From Amphibalanus amphitrite (lineage: Eukaryota > Arthropoda > Thecostraca > Balanomorpha > Balanidae): a stretch of DNA of 64,000 nucleotides. A program made the translations under genes and the position numbers. The DNA is taken from assembly GCF_019059575.1 (NCBI RefSeq), contig NW_024881619.1, forward strand, positions 310,001-374,000, read 5' to 3'. The notes beneath the pieces were generated by a model, which worked only from the letters and a program-made list of their open reading frames with translations, had not been told where the DNA came from and did no database searches. Within the stretch, counting starts at the first letter, position 1, and each line of letters opens with the position of its first letter. This document shows positions 36,436-48,539 of this stretch, in pieces.

Positions 36436-39400
36436 CCAGGAAATAGACAAACCATGGAAGTATTAGAAAGATAACATCAACCTAAACACTGCATATCAGT
36501 CCGATTGTCACAATTGACATGCGACAGACCTATATAAATCGCAAGAACCATTTTTTTTTTTGGTGTTGATAAATGATAAACTCGCAGACACCATTTGCCG
36601 CATTGCAAGAGCATTATCACTCCTATTCTCGGCTTCCGCTTGGTTTTCCTTGAAGCTATATATGTAGAGCCCCACGTATCGCGGGGACTACAGAACCTTG
36701 CTGAGGGACAGGCACCCATATGCTGCTGTAAACTATGTATGGCTGATTCGTGGTTGCGCGGTCCAGTCGGCATCCACCGGGCACCGCTGTTAGGGCTGTC
36801 TGCCGCTAGCGACTTTAGCTAATGAGTGTGTTTGGTCGATGTGTCGTGAATTGAAAGGGGGAGACGTTTGGCACGTAGAACTGCAGCTTGCAGGCTATTT
36901 CGGTCCAAATTAGAGTGGTTGAAAATAGCATTCATTGGCCAGAGACAAGAATGAACCATTAGTGTTAACCATAAGAGTATTCATTATAACATTAATTCAT
37001 TCTCCAAGTCAATATCACCTCATTACCGCATTACCTCATCACCTAATAACATTTTAGTTCGTAGCTGAATGAATATGCATGGAAAAAGATAAATGACAAA
37101 CGTAAGCACACGGGCAAGTACATACTAATTACCGTAACATCACAAGTGCAAAACATTTTTGTTAGTAAGTGACCAAACGGCAAACCTTGCAAGTCAGAGA
37201 AGCTCCGGCCTCGCGTATTAATCGAAGAGCTCGTGTGGAGCACTGCATCGAGCCGGCATGACGCTCCCAATTTCAGCGATTTCACGCACCCCAGCGGCTT
37301 ATCAGGCTATCGACAGCAATTTGGAGCAAACAAGCGTCGGATACCGAGAATTCTCCAGTCTCCGGTTCCAAATAGACTCGGGGTGCGGGACAAACGTCCG
37401 CCCATATGAAGTCAATGACGGTCGAATTCCGAGAGCTCCCACCAGCAGCCACCTGCGACCGAGTCCGCCGCTGTCAGTGTGAGGGTTTCCGGCCCTAATT
37501 TCGGGCCGCCGATTCCCGGTATACGAGGAGTCGTGAGTGGCAGGCGGCGCGGATGGCCGCAGTCACGCACCCGAGTTCTAACCGGCAGCAAATCACGAAA
37601 CGGGCGCACGCCACGCGGCTATCAAAGATCAAAGCCCACAGCTTGGGTCGCTGAACCGACCTCTGAGGACACCCTGTGAACGGCGGCGCTGTTGCAGAGC
37701 GTAAGGTCATAGCTGTCTGCCGTCTGATGAATAATACGGCAGCAAACAAATGTAGCAATAGTCTGAGAGACCGCAAGCGTTTTTAACAAGACTGGCAGAC
37801 AAATTTGGGGGCATGATCCATTCATACAATGGTCACTATCGCTCCGTTGACAAGGCGGTAATTCCACCTAGCCCATCTCGGAGACATGAAACACATTCCA
37901 GTCATTGCATTTCATCAGCTCGCCACTTGCTCCGGACTCCAAATGAGCTCAATGGAAAGGCATGGTTCGTAGGCGTTCCATTAACTGACTGCAGAAGCAA
38001 TAACACGTCTGCCAGGCTGCACAATGCATTTGAGTAGCCTCAAGGCTCAAACTGGTGTTAGTATGGATTGTTTGTGTCTATACAGCCTACGGTATAAGGA
38101 CAACTGAAAGTTAACACGAGTTCTTGCAAGAAGCACGCGTCTCTTTCCAAGACTCATAAGTTACATGACTGATGACATCAACCTAACGTGGTGGTGGGCA
38201 TAAACTGCGGAGCCGAGCCTTTGGTGCCGACACGACCTCTGTCATAAAACAGCCTAGAACATGACACCAAACATGCTAAGCAGCCTCTGCAGGGAGGAAC
38301 CACGCTCCAGAGCGTGCCAAACAACAGCACGAGCGCGAGAGGTCTCCTGAGTGGTCCATTCCTGTCACTTTAGCGGCACAAGCATCCCTCAGCACCACAG
38401 CGACACGCACCACAGTCATACCTCAGCACCACGGACACTAGCACACCCCAGTCGCAGTTGCTCACAGAAACATGACGCAGCCGGCCAGGGTGTGACATGA
38501 CTTGGCGTCTCTTGGTGAAGACAGGTGCGCAAATGTGCGACCCTAACGCTGTGTCATGCCGGGTGCATGGCGTCAGCTCAGCAAGCTCGGTACGGCTTTA
38601 CGCTGTGAAAGCTCAAAGCTCGACGACACAGGTGTGGATAATACTGAGGCTACCGAGCCATTTCCACACCGGAGCCGGGTGGGAAAAGATGGAAAATCGA
38701 ACTAATGCGGTTTATAAAGACGATTGAAAACACCCATGCCATTTGGCCGAGTGCAGCACTGCATGGAAGGTTAGTGACCACAATTCCGGAATTTATATTG
38801 TCAGTGCATAAACTCTGATAAGTGTGATCCGGGCTAAAGAATGCCGAAATATTTTTGCTTCTTAAACAATAAACACTCACCGCTCATCCGTTTACAGACA
38901 CGCCGTCTGCCGTGCCGTCATACGGGACATAAAACGCAGCAAAGAAGTAAAGAAAATGATGCAGCTAAAAACATTTGAGTGCCTGTTACAAAACCAATGT
39001 GACTATAAAATGTTTTGTAGGGTAGGTAAGCTGTCTAAATAGTTAATTAATAGCTAAAACCTAAGACAGATAGTAACATTAACTAATAATTAAAACGTTA
39101 GTGCGGCGAACATCACGCAAAGCCTTGTGAAAATTCAGCGTAAATGCAATATCGTTAGTCCATGTAAAATGTGAACGGTTATCTTCAGATCGGAATTTGC
39201 AATTTCACCTAGCAATTAAGGTGCAAATCCGTTTATCACGCAACATAGTTATCTAGCGAAGCATCACATCATTTTCGTGCCACGCAAGAGGGTTACCAGC
39301 CCTGACATTATTCTTCAGATACAACGAAAGCTCGGGGGCGGGGGCTCCGCCACAGTCTCATGATGGATTGGGGAGTCTAACCCAAAAATGCACATTTTTA

Positions 39401-40069
39401 TACATCAGGCTGCATTGCGGGAGTGAAATTATTGGGGTCTGAGCCCCCATGACCCCCCCCCCCCTCCCTTCCCCTATCCGCGGTGGCGGAGCCCCTGTGG
39501 AAGCCAGCAGTGACCTACCTAACTGGTATGTAGTGGTCTATGATCCAATGCATAAGAAGCATTAAATCAAACTTTCCTGATGACACTTGCTCTGACACGT
39601 CACCATAACCACCACAGGACTTTGTGATGACTTCATCCGGTGTTGGTGGAAGCATACTCGGGAAGCCAGATCAGAGTGCGGCTGGTTTTGACGTCATGCT
39701 GGGCATACAAAGCCACTGATTGAATATTGTTTTATAAACTGCCATCAACTCATCGAGACCGGTTGGTAAGACCCGAACCGTTTGGCAATGACACACGAAT
39801 TATGTGAAATGCATTCATTGTAACCATACTTGTTTAATTTCCCAATTTCGGTCATGTTTAACTACAGTTCATTCATGCAAATAAAAAAGGCATCAATTTA
39901 TGTCCAATTGCAATGATTGTAACACACCAATCATTTACAAATCCATTCTATCGTGCAAAAAAAAGAGAAAATGCTCAAACTTCTCACGACCACCCAGTTC
40001 ATTACGCCTTTCAGCGTTGATAAAGTTCTCATTTATCTGCAAGCGCTCTTGAAAAGAATATCGTTGTGC
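36436..40069. other. Gene-free region with one small inverted-repeat element
   Basis: No coding exon was recognised. The only structured part is the 159-bp inverted-repeat element listed at 39339. Partly repeated CTCAGCACCAC phrases occur near 38390-38430. Confidence 0.35.
39339..39497. mobile_element. Small inverted-repeat element (MITE candidate)
   Basis: The left end CGGGGGCTCCGCCAC and the reverse complement of the right end, CAGGGGCTCCGCCAC, match at 14 of 15 positions and enclose about 130 bp with a C-rich tract. No target duplication was found, so the exact boundaries are uncertain. Confidence 0.5.
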
Positions 40070-40074
40070 ATGCC

Positions 40075-40450
40075 TAGTCTGTGAGCTGTCTGCTAGTCGT
40101 CTTCTAGCTTATTCTTAAACCGTCTCCTTAGCCGACTCCCAGCTACGTCAGTCCTCATGCAGTCGTTTCCCGTAGTCGCCTCGGCCGTCTCTGAGCCTTC
40201 TCTTAGGCGTCTCTGAATCGTCTCCCAGTCGTCCTCAAACCGTCTCCCATGGCCGTCTCTCGGTCGTTCTCAAACCGTCTCTGAACCGTCGTCGAGCTAT
40301 CTCGCAGCCGTCTCCTATCTCGGAGTCGTCTTCGGGCAGTTTCTCAGCCGTCTCTCGGTCGTTTTCAAACCGTCTCTGAACCGTCTCCGAACTATCTCGC
40401 AGCCGTCTCTTATCTCGGAGTCGTCTCCGGGCGGTCTCTCAGGCGTCAGG
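40075..40450 (+). repeat. CGTCTC-rich minisatellite with a ~97-bp higher-order duplication
   Basis: A degenerate unit of about 10-12 bp built on CCGTCTCTCAG recurs throughout. Two adjacent blocks (about 40251-40346 and 40349-40442) are near-identical, from CCGTCTCTCGGTCGTT through AACTATCTCGCAGCC to CGGAGTCGTC. This shows expansion at two scales. The reverse-strand frame across it is a repeat artefact. Confidence 0.75.
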
Positions 40451-41425
40451 CGTCTCCGAGCCGCAGTTCGTCTACTGCAGTGAGGCGACTCCGGCGGCGA
40501 GTGGCTCGACCGACTCGCCGAGTATTTTCGGCTGCCCACGCGGGACGGCCCGGTAGCCTCAGGCTAAACACACTTCGGAGGCGGGGCGGACCGGGCGGGG
40601 TGGGCGGATAGGACCCGGAAGATTAGGTTTCAACACAGCGTAGTAACGGCCGGCCAGGCAGGTATTGCTTGGGTGGAAAGACGGTGTGCGAACTCATTGA
40701 AGCATGGCTCTGAGCTTCAATGCACAAGTAGGAATGCCTAAAATGTACCTACTGACACTTGTTTGGAGAAGTTGTGTGCGCCAATGCAAAAAGAACCATC
40801 GAATACTTGGCCTTTTTGTCACATACTCAAGTTACTTCGAAAAATTTCCTGAATGCGGACAGGGTCTGGTTCAGCAGCCTTAAATATCCCAAATATTGCA
40901 CGGTTTCTCGCAGAACGAAAGACATGACGCGTGTAATTCAGTACAGAACATTCTGTCTGTTTTATCTTCGCATTTATTGATGGTCAATAAAAACCGAATA
41001 CCTAAGGGCCCAGCGTGAGGTGACCCGCATCACCAACACAGCCATGATAGCCACTCCCTCCAGCGCTGTAAACATCACACCTCCCTGATATTTGAGCTCG
41101 AGGAATGTGGCACGTGTGAGCGCTCCGCAGGGAGGTGCAGGTTAGTCCCCGACCTGTCACCCAGCGCCGCAGGCAGTCGGAGTCGGCTGGCGGCTGGCGC
41201 AGTGCCAAAACATCAGGCGACTCCACCTGAGGCACACGAAGGGACGAATACCCTGCCGCCGGCAGACTGGGAATAGCGGGTTTCTGAGAGTAAATGTTTA
41301 TGTCAATAGTGAGATTGAGCTGGTAGGGTAGCCATATCTGACCGTCGCGTCAGTGTTCGATAGAGGGCTGGGCGAGTCACAGCGCTTCAAAAATATTTTT
41401 TATGTTTCTATGCCCGGCCCAGCAA
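40451..41425. other. Gene-free region
   Basis: A GC-rich piece at 40480-40620 is followed by ordinary sequence. No gene or element was recognised. Confidence 0.35.
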
Positions 41426-41646
41426 TAAACACCATTTATATCATAAAGTCTTTCTTTTGATGGAATCAAAAGTAATATAAAGTTTAATGTTAGGCATGAC
41501 ACGACAAAAAAGAGTTTTGAGTTTTGAAAAGAGTTTTGAAAAGAGTTTTGAAAAGAGTTTTGTCACTGAAGATGAATCTTGTGATTCGAAACCGGTCTGA
41601 ATTTAATACATGAATGTCGTGTCATGCCTAACATTAAACACCATTT
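41426..41646 (+). mobile_element. Small retro-inserted element with hammerhead-like core (Penelope-like candidate)
   Basis: A 197-bp insert (41438-41634) is bounded by an exact 12-bp direct repeat TAAACACCATTT (41426-41437 and 41635-41646). A duplication of this length fits target-primed reverse transcription better than a DNA transposon. Inside are a perfect 24-bp inverted repeat (41483-41506 with 41615-41638), a 12-bp tandem GAGTTTTGAAAA repeat at about 41519-41560, and a segment resembling a hammerhead ribozyme. Short-stem hammerhead motifs are known from Penelope-like retroelements; the family assignment here is inference. Confidence 0.55.
41563..41600 (+). ncRNA. Hammerhead-ribozyme-like motif
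   Basis: The order of conserved parts matches a hammerhead. CTGAAGA (41566-41572) is the CUGANGA box. A hairpin GAATC-TTGT-GATTC would be stem II. GAAA (41588-41591) follows, and then ACCGGT, a self-complementary stem III, ends in GTC (41595-41597), the usual cleavage triplet. TCA before and TGA after could form a 3-bp stem I. One unpaired T between CTGAAGA and stem II and the short stem I weaken the case. The ACCGGT palindrome would suit a dimer, as described for Penelope-type hammerheads. Activity is unknown. Confidence 0.4.
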
Positions 41647-42924
41647 GGTCCAGCATGAAGCAAAAGCTCCCGAATCAGGAAAATTAAATCGCGTTTCCAA
41701 TAAAAACAATGAACGTGCGCTATCAATGTTGTTTACATGAGCATAATTTCACGAGCACTGTAAGAATTTCCAACAAACATAGCACCCCTTTCAATGGCAA
41801 AACGACGGAGGTATGCTATCATTGCAGTGGCATTCCTAGCCATGCTAACAAATAATTCAGACACAACAGGCTCCCTGCAGTCTTCAGCGGCCATGTATAG
41901 CGTCATACATAACCCATTTCCATGACAGCCGCCTGTGTGAATTCATTTGTCCGCATTAGAATGCCAAATAGATAGGTGACTAGTTATAACACATAGGTGA
42001 AGCGATCACACAACCTCTGAAGTCTGAGGCCTTAAAACCATCATGCTCTCGCTGCCCCAGTTCCATCGTCAACGATACCAGGCCAGCTATGTCAGCCGAC
42101 TTTCCTTCCAGAAGAATGTCTCTCGAGGACAAAGTGGGACGGACCAAACCTATTACAAAACAGCCGACCCTGGCCTCATGTCCTGGCAGTCTCTGTCTAC
42201 AAAAACGGCCATTACAACAGCGCCGCAGGCAGCAGGGCCCAATAGCTACCCGCCGCTCACCGCCCGCCGCTCACCGCCCGCCGCTCACCGCCCACCGCCT
42301 ACCGCTCACCGCTCACCCCACCGCCCGCGCCGTGAGCCGCCCTGTGAGAGTCATTGTATTCACTGTTGGCTGGGCGTGCGTGACCTTCGGTCCCAAATGG
42401 CTGCGACGATGACCTCCAAGCTGGTAGAGGACGAAACGGCTTCGAGGGTAATGGAATGGAAATGACTATTCGTTGTTTGTGGCAGTGATGGTGTTCGATG
42501 AGGAATATGTGTCAAACAGCTGGATATTTCAGTCGAAATTAGTGTCGTAAATCAAGCTGGAGACTGGAGCTGTCATTTAAAGCCCACCACCTGAATTAAG
42601 CTCCATGGCGTTTCGGGTAGGCCGACAGGGTCACTGACGTATGGTCTCGTAACTGCTGAGCCGGCAGTGTCACACAGATGGACTGGGGCCGCAGTCCACG
42701 TCGAGCTGCTGTATCAGGTCGGACCAGTTCGGGGGGAGGGGGAGGGGAGACCGCCCTCCCGAGCCGGGCGGCGACGGTAGACAAAACCCACCTGCCAGCG
42801 GTCGATACCGACTTCGGCACAGTTTGTCGGTGTTGCTGTCTCAAGAGGGTCTATTGGAGAACACGATCGAAAAAATAGTATGGCTAAGCAGACGGTGAAA
42901 GTTAAAGCAGCTGGAGCAACTTGG
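41647..42924. other. Gene-free region with a 14-bp microsatellite
   Basis: The 14-bp unit CGCCGCTCACCGCC recurs imperfectly at about 42250-42330 and creates proline/arginine-rich frames. Nothing else was recognised. Confidence 0.4.
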
Positions 42925-43059
42925 AGCATGAACATGGGTGTAACTTTGTATACTTTCGAGGTCCCATGTGGGACCCCAATGCGAACATTTGGGACCCCAA
43001 TTGTCATTTTGGGACCCCAATAGTGGAGGCCCCCGAGACGCACCAGCTACTTTGCAAAC

Positions 43060-44545
43060 GGAGGTCCGATGTTCATATAAAAGGTTCTCTGTTTAAATAG
43101 GAGGCCCCTTGGACAAATCGGAGGCCCTGTTGGACAAATAGGAGGCCCCCTGAACAAGTAGGAGGCCCCCTGGAGAAATAGGAGGCTCTCTGGACAAGCA
43201 GGAGGCCTCCTGGACAAATAGGAGGCCCTAGACAAATAAGAGGCCCCTAGACAAATAGTAGGCCCCATGGACAAATAGGAGGCCCTCTGTACAAAAAAAG
43301 AAGCCCCCTGAACAAATAGGAGGCCCCATGGACAAGTAGGAGGCCCTCTGTACAAATAGGAGGCCCCCTGCAAAAATAGGAGGCCCCCTGGACAAATAGG
43401 AGGTCCTAGACCTAGACAAACAGGAGGCCCCTTTCACAAAAGGAGGCCCCCTGGACAAATAGGAGGCCCCATGGACAAGTAGGAGGCCCTCTGTATAAAT
43501 AGGAGGCCCCTTGCAAAAATAGGAGGCCCCCTGGACCAATAGAAGGTCCTAGACCTAGACAAACAGGAGGCCCCTTTCACAAAAGGAGGCCCTCTGGACA
43601 AATAGGAGGCCCCTTTCACAAAAGGAGGCCCCCTGGACAATTGGGAGGCCCTCTGAACAAGAAGGAGGCCCCCTGGATAAAGAGGAGGCCCCCTAAAATA
43701 GGAGCCCTCTGGATAAATAGGAGGCCGCTTGGAAAAAAAGAGGCTACTTTAACCAATAGGAGGTCCCCTGGACAAAGAGGAGGCCCCCTGAACACGTAGG
43801 AGGCACGCTGGACAAATAGGAGGCCTCTTGGGCAAAGAGGCCCCCTAGAAAAATAACAGGTCCCTTGGACAAATAGGAGGCCCCCTGGACAAATAGGGGA
43901 CCTCTTGAACAAATAGGAAGCTCCATGGACAAGTAGGAGCTAGAGGCCCTCTGTACGAATAGGAGGCCCCCTGGACAAATACAAGGCTCCCTTAACAAAA
44001 AGGAGTCCCTTAAAAAAGGAGGCCCCGGGACAAGTAGGAGACCCTTGGACAAATAGGAGGCCCCTGCACAAATATGAGACCCCTAGTCGAATAAAAGACC
44101 CCTGGATAAATAGGAGGCCCCTTGACAAATAGGAGGCCCCTGAACACGTAGGAGGCCCCTAGATAAAGAGGAAGGTCCCTAGATAAAGAGGAAGCCCCCT
44201 GGAAAATAGAAGCCCCCTGGATAAATATGGGACCTTCTGGAGAAACAGGAGGCCTCCTGGACAAATAGGAGGCCCCATAGACGAATAGGAGGCCGCTTGG
44301 ACAAATAGGAGGCGCCGATAACCAATAGGAGGCCCCCTAGACAAACAGGAGGCCCTCTGTAACAGTAGGAGGCTCTCTGTACGTACAAGAGACCGACGCT
44401 CGACCTGTAGAAGCTTAGCTGTATGTACACTAGGAGGCTCTCTGTGCAAGTAGTCGAAGTAGGAGGCTCTCTGTACTGTACCTACAATTACAAATAAGAG
44501 GCCCCCTGGGCAACTTAGATGCAACACAAATCGGAGGTCACCTAT
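43060..44545 (+). repeat. 20-bp minisatellite, unit AAATAGGAGGCCCCCTGGAC
   Basis: About 1.5 kb of imperfect units of mostly 20 bp, with length variants. Because 20 is not a multiple of three and the unit has no stop on the minus strand, long minus-strand frames appear in every phase with repeated GLLFVQGASYLSRGPP phrases. They are artefacts. Higher-order copies exist: the block around 43400-43460 is repeated at 43530-43590. Confidence 0.9.
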
Positions 44546-44606
44546 AAAAAAGCGGGACTCTGTTGGAATACCTGATTTAATAAATCATTTTTCTGATATT
44601 CAAATT

Positions 44607-46172
44607 ACTTAGATATAGGTAATCCTCGTCCGCACATGGGGGGGGGTCAGTGGTTGCCACACCCAACCCCCCCGCCCTAGGTAGTTTTTTTTCTGCTCTG
44701 CACTAAACATTTTGATTGCTAGAAGTCGGATGTTTCGTATAGCTGCTGCTCTATCCTTTTTTAGCGTCCACTGAAAATTTCAAGTTTCTGTGGTTTTTGG
44801 TTTCGGAGATATGACCTTATTCTTCAGGTAATGTCATAGCCCAAATGACAAATACCCAATATCTTGCGTTGGCGTTGGGTCTTGTGAGCTTTTGACACCT
44901 TGATTTCGGCCTTTTTTGTCAGTCTTACCTCCCACCTATCATGGAACATGTTGTTCAATGATGTAGAGATGCCAGGGTCAGGGTCAAGGTCAACCTAGGT
45001 CGTCTAAAAATATTGCGTTTTAGGCAAGCTGAATTTACTTTCGTGAAGTTTCTTTGACTGTATTTTTGTTAAAAGCTTCTCAGTTCGTGATCTCATGTAA
45101 TATGGACACATTCACAATCGGTGCACACATCAGTATACACACAGACACACAGACATACAAACACATGTCATTGACCTTGAGCTAATTTGACCTGAAATGA
45201 CCACAGCCAGCAAAAACCTAGTCGGATAGTGTGACAAAGAGGTTCTAGCTGGCTTGGCACCACAATACGGCAGCGTCATCGGTATATGATGAGCAGCGCA
45301 CGTGATATTCCAACGGGCAACGGTGACCCCAAACAGCAACATTCTTTAGTTTGACCTGACCTGGAAGGTCAATGACTGACCTGATGAGGTAAAATTGGTA
45401 TCATTGGATCCGTCTCTTCCCAAAGAATCTGTTGCTCTTGACCGCAAGGCTTAAAATCTTGTAAGAAAAAATTGTGGTGATGTCGAATAAGATACCTACA
45501 CAAGCAGCGGGCCAACCCATCATATACCGATGACGCTGCCGTATTAGTGCCAAGCCAGCTAGAACAGCTCTTTGTCACACTATCCGACTAATTTGCTGGC
45601 TGTGGTCATTTCACGTCAAGTTAGGTCAAGGTCAATGATATGTGTTTGTATGTCTGTGTATGCCTGTTATGTACTGATGTGTGCACAGATCGGTTTGTGT
45701 GTCCCTATTACACTTGATCATGAACTGAGAAGCTTTTACTAAACATACAGTCAAAGAAATTTCACGAAAAGTAAATTCAGCTTGCCTAAAGCGCAATAAT
45801 TTTAGATGACCTAGGTTGACCTTGACCCTAACCCTGACATCTGTACATCGCAGAACAACATGTTCAATGATAGGTGGGAGGTAAGACTGGCAAAAAAAGC
45901 CGAAATCAGCGTGTCAAAAGCTCACAAGGCCCATAGCCATCGCAAGATATTGGGTATTCGTCATTTAGGACATGACATGACCTGAAGAACAAGGTCATAC
46001 TCGTATCTTCAAACCCAAAAGCCACAGAAACTTGAAATTCTCAATGGACGCTGAGAAAAGATAGAAAAGCAGCTATACAAAAAAATCAGGTTTCTAGCTT
46101 TAAAAATGTTAAGTGTAGAACAGAAAAACTAACTTGGGGGTGGCGACCCTCCCCCCAGGTGCGGGCGAAGGT
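44607..46172. repeat. Large palindromic (foldback) repeat with ~650-bp arms
   Basis: The left arm 44607-45291 and the right arm 45518-46172 are inverted copies. Matching blocks include CAATATCTTGCG/CGCAAGATATTG, GTGAGCTTTTGACA/TGTCAAAAGCTCAC, CTAGCTGGCTTGGCAC and CAGCGTCATCGGTATATGATG. The spacer is about 226 bp (45292-45517). It contains GACCTGACCTGGAAGGTCAA and later phrases homologous to 60285-60345, tying it to the AGGTCA-rich repeats. The outer ends (CCTCGTCCGCAC and CCTTCGCCCGCAC) flank G-rich tracts. Confidence 0.8.
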
Positions 46173-46665
46173 TAACCCTCACACTTTCTGGGGTCGGCTT
46201 ACGGCTAGATTCCTTGCGCAATGCTGTGCCGTTAATTTTTTTTCTATAATAAAGGCATTGTGTTTTATTGTCAAAAGTGAAAAAGCCAGAAATTTTCGTC
46301 GATTTCGGATGCTGCGGGGGATATTTACATACAATGTCACCCTGCTGGCCTGAATCCACCAGTAGGGTCAGGTGACCTACCATTTCTTTATCAATATTCA
46401 AAAAAAAAATCATGGCATCAGAGCTGTGACGAAAAATAAGTGGCCTAAATCCGATGAGAAAACTGGATTTGGGGGTACCCAGGTTTGGCTTCTGAGCCTC
46501 TGGTCCCCCAATGAAAATTTCTTAGAGGAGGCCCTGGCGTGGTTCGTAAATTACCGCTTTCGCAATTGGAGGCCCCTAATTGCTTGGAGGCCCCCACTAA
46601 ATGGAGGCCCCATTGGACGTTTGGGACCCCAATGGTGATGTCAAAGTTTCACCCATGAGCATGAA

Positions 46666-47195
46666 TTTTTTATTGGATGGTGATCTGACGTAAAACGGGC
46701 CATTAAAATCGCACGGCCGTCGACATAAAACAGATAACAGCACACAAAAATTCACTAAAAAGTGCCTCTATTACACCGCAGCGAGTCCAGCCCCGGTTTT
46801 TGCGCAGTGTGCGTCGCACCCGGCGATCCACACATGCCCCCGGGGCCTTCTACGCAGCTAACCTGCAAGTGAACCAACCCATCGCCACCACAGCTCCCAC
46901 CAGGGCAACCCACCTCCCTCAGTCCCATCCTCACCTTTAATTTCCTCTCGTCCTCTTTCTTCCTCGTCTGGAACCGCTACTGTAGCGTCGACTGCGTGCG
47001 GGAAACCTTCGCCACGCCGTCGCCGAACACAACTGACCCAATCGCTGGCGACCGACGGCAACCGACCGGCCACCGGTGCCGCGCCGTGTCGGTGACGTCA
47101 TCAGTGACGATGAGTGACGTCATTGGGGACGTCACTCACCTGGCTGGTGTGCCGCTACACAGGTGGGTATAGGAGTAGTTATTTACTAACCGTAA
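46666..47195. other. Short unique region
   Basis: This lies between two repeat blocks. It has normal composition, a CT-rich stretch around 46910-46970 and a CRE cluster at its right end. No coding exon was recognised. Confidence 0.35.
47093..47135. promoter_or_regulatory. Cluster of three CRE-type sites
   Basis: TGACGTCA occurs at 47093-47100 and 47115-47122, and GACGTCAC at 47128-47135, within GC-rich sequence. CREB/ATF-family factors bind such sites. No transcription start was identified beside them. Confidence 0.35.
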
Positions 47196-48062
47196 ACGGC
47201 CCGGTAGATTGGGCCAATACGCGGCCATGCGCGGTATGGTGGAATAGGCGATTAATTTCGCCGATTTTCAGGTCGAAGATTGACAGCTTACAAGATGCCG
47301 ACGCATAACTCGGGAACCAATTAGAGCTACAGCACCGCGGAAAAGCGCATTTGATAGCCATATTAGCATGCTCTCTGGTTACTTCTCTTAGATTTGACCT
47401 AACGTCAACGGCTTTGTCTGCAAGGGGCAAAAACTACCAAAATAGACGATTTTTTCGGGAACAGTTTTTCTGCAATAACTTTTGACTCATGCCTTGCACG
47501 AGCTTTCTTTTACCGACATCGTGTTCCTCTCGTCAAGACGCATCAAATTAACTACAATTTGACCTTGAGGGTCAACTTGAAAATTCGACCTCAGGTGAAG
47601 GTCATGATCTGACCGGAAATTGTCATGTTGTATATATCAGTCGATCTGCATCGTCGAGCCAAACACAACTAAGGCATTTTCATCGCTCTAGCATGCCTCT
47701 TTCAAAAGTTATTAGCGAAAAACTGTTAGATACCATTCGTGAACTGAGATGACCTCGGGCATAAACAAGGGTCACGGGTGCTATTTTCCTGTTCAGAGTG
47801 TCAAAGTCACGTAGAGTGTTTTATAGTGTTTAGAATAACTTCCGTCCAAAAGAGGTGGTTTTGAATTTTCTCCCATTGACTTATAACAGAGGTCACAAAA
47901 TTGAGCTGACCTTAGGTCACCGATATGAAAATTCTGATGCATAAATTTTGTACATGCTGTTGCCCTTATCAATCGCTGAAAGTTTCAAAGCGATTGGTCA
48001 CTCGGTGTAGCTACGGCATACATACATTGAAACATTTTATGAAGTGAGGTCACTTGAAGTGA
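47196..48062 (+). repeat. AGGTCA-rich interspersed repeat, left part
   Basis: A diverged homologue of 24100-24811, sharing ATAACTCGG, GAGCTACAGC, GTCAACGG, GACGCAT/GCGTC, and CCTCAGGTGAAGGTCA. It is interrupted at 48063-48070 by an 8-bp-duplicating element and resumes at 50467. TGACCT half-sites recur (for example TTGACCTTGAGGGTCAA near 47561). Confidence 0.65.
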
Positions 48063-48539
48063 CCTGGTGACAGGCGCGCACACAGGATTTTTGAATGGGG
48101 GGGGCACGACCTTCGAACTGGGCCCCCCATGCCGAAGGCCCCCCCCCCCAAAAAAACGGCCCACGGGGCTATATTTCGGTTGGTTTGAAGCTTGAGCAAT
48201 TGGTTTGTCAATGCATGGTAGGTAAAACAATTATTTCGGTACCAGCTTAATTTTCAAAACATATATATTTTTACGCTAGCATGTTTTTTAGTATGTTTTT
48301 TTTTCGCGGATCCCGGACCCGCGAGTCACCCGGGGGCCCGGGGTCAGCTCAGGCAAGGATGTATCCTGGACCTTTCGATGAGGGAGGCACGGTGGGTCCA
48401 GTCTCACTGGCAGACGGGCTCTTTAAAACGGTCTTTGCATGAGAAAATGTGGAAAATCGGCAAGCAAAAGTATCATTTATGCCCGAGGAGTGTGCCTAAT
48501 GTACACTAATGCCTAATTTACATGGTATTTTACGAGCGA

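Larger units (their letters stand above)
42925..46665 (+). mobile_element. Large non-autonomous DNA transposon with internal minisatellite, 8-bp target duplication
   Basis: The element spans 42933-46657 with inverted ends CATGGGTGTAACTTTG and, in reverse complement, CATGGGTGAAACTTTG (15 of 16 match). It is bounded by an exact 8-bp duplication AGCATGAA at 42925-42932 and 46658-46665. Subterminal GGGACCCCAA repeats occur at both ends (42970-43020 and 46620-46632), and GGAGGCCCC units also occur inside the right end (46570-46605). The minisatellite therefore belongs to the element. The interior also holds a large palindromic repeat. An 8-bp duplication suggests the hAT superfamily; no transposase frame is present. 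Confidence 0.8.

Noticed and set aside
42043-42465. 140-codon plus-strand frame with proline/arginine-rich tract
   Set aside because: Half of it is translation of a 14-bp microsatellite.
43228-44527. Long minus-strand frames with repeated GLLFVQ/ASYLSRGPP peptides
   Set aside because: They are produced by a stop-free 20-bp minisatellite that is open in all three minus-strand phases; no promoter, splice or domain evidence.
43060-44545. CRISPR-like regular repeats
   Set aside because: Repeats are directly adjacent with no unique spacers, and the genome is eukaryotic.
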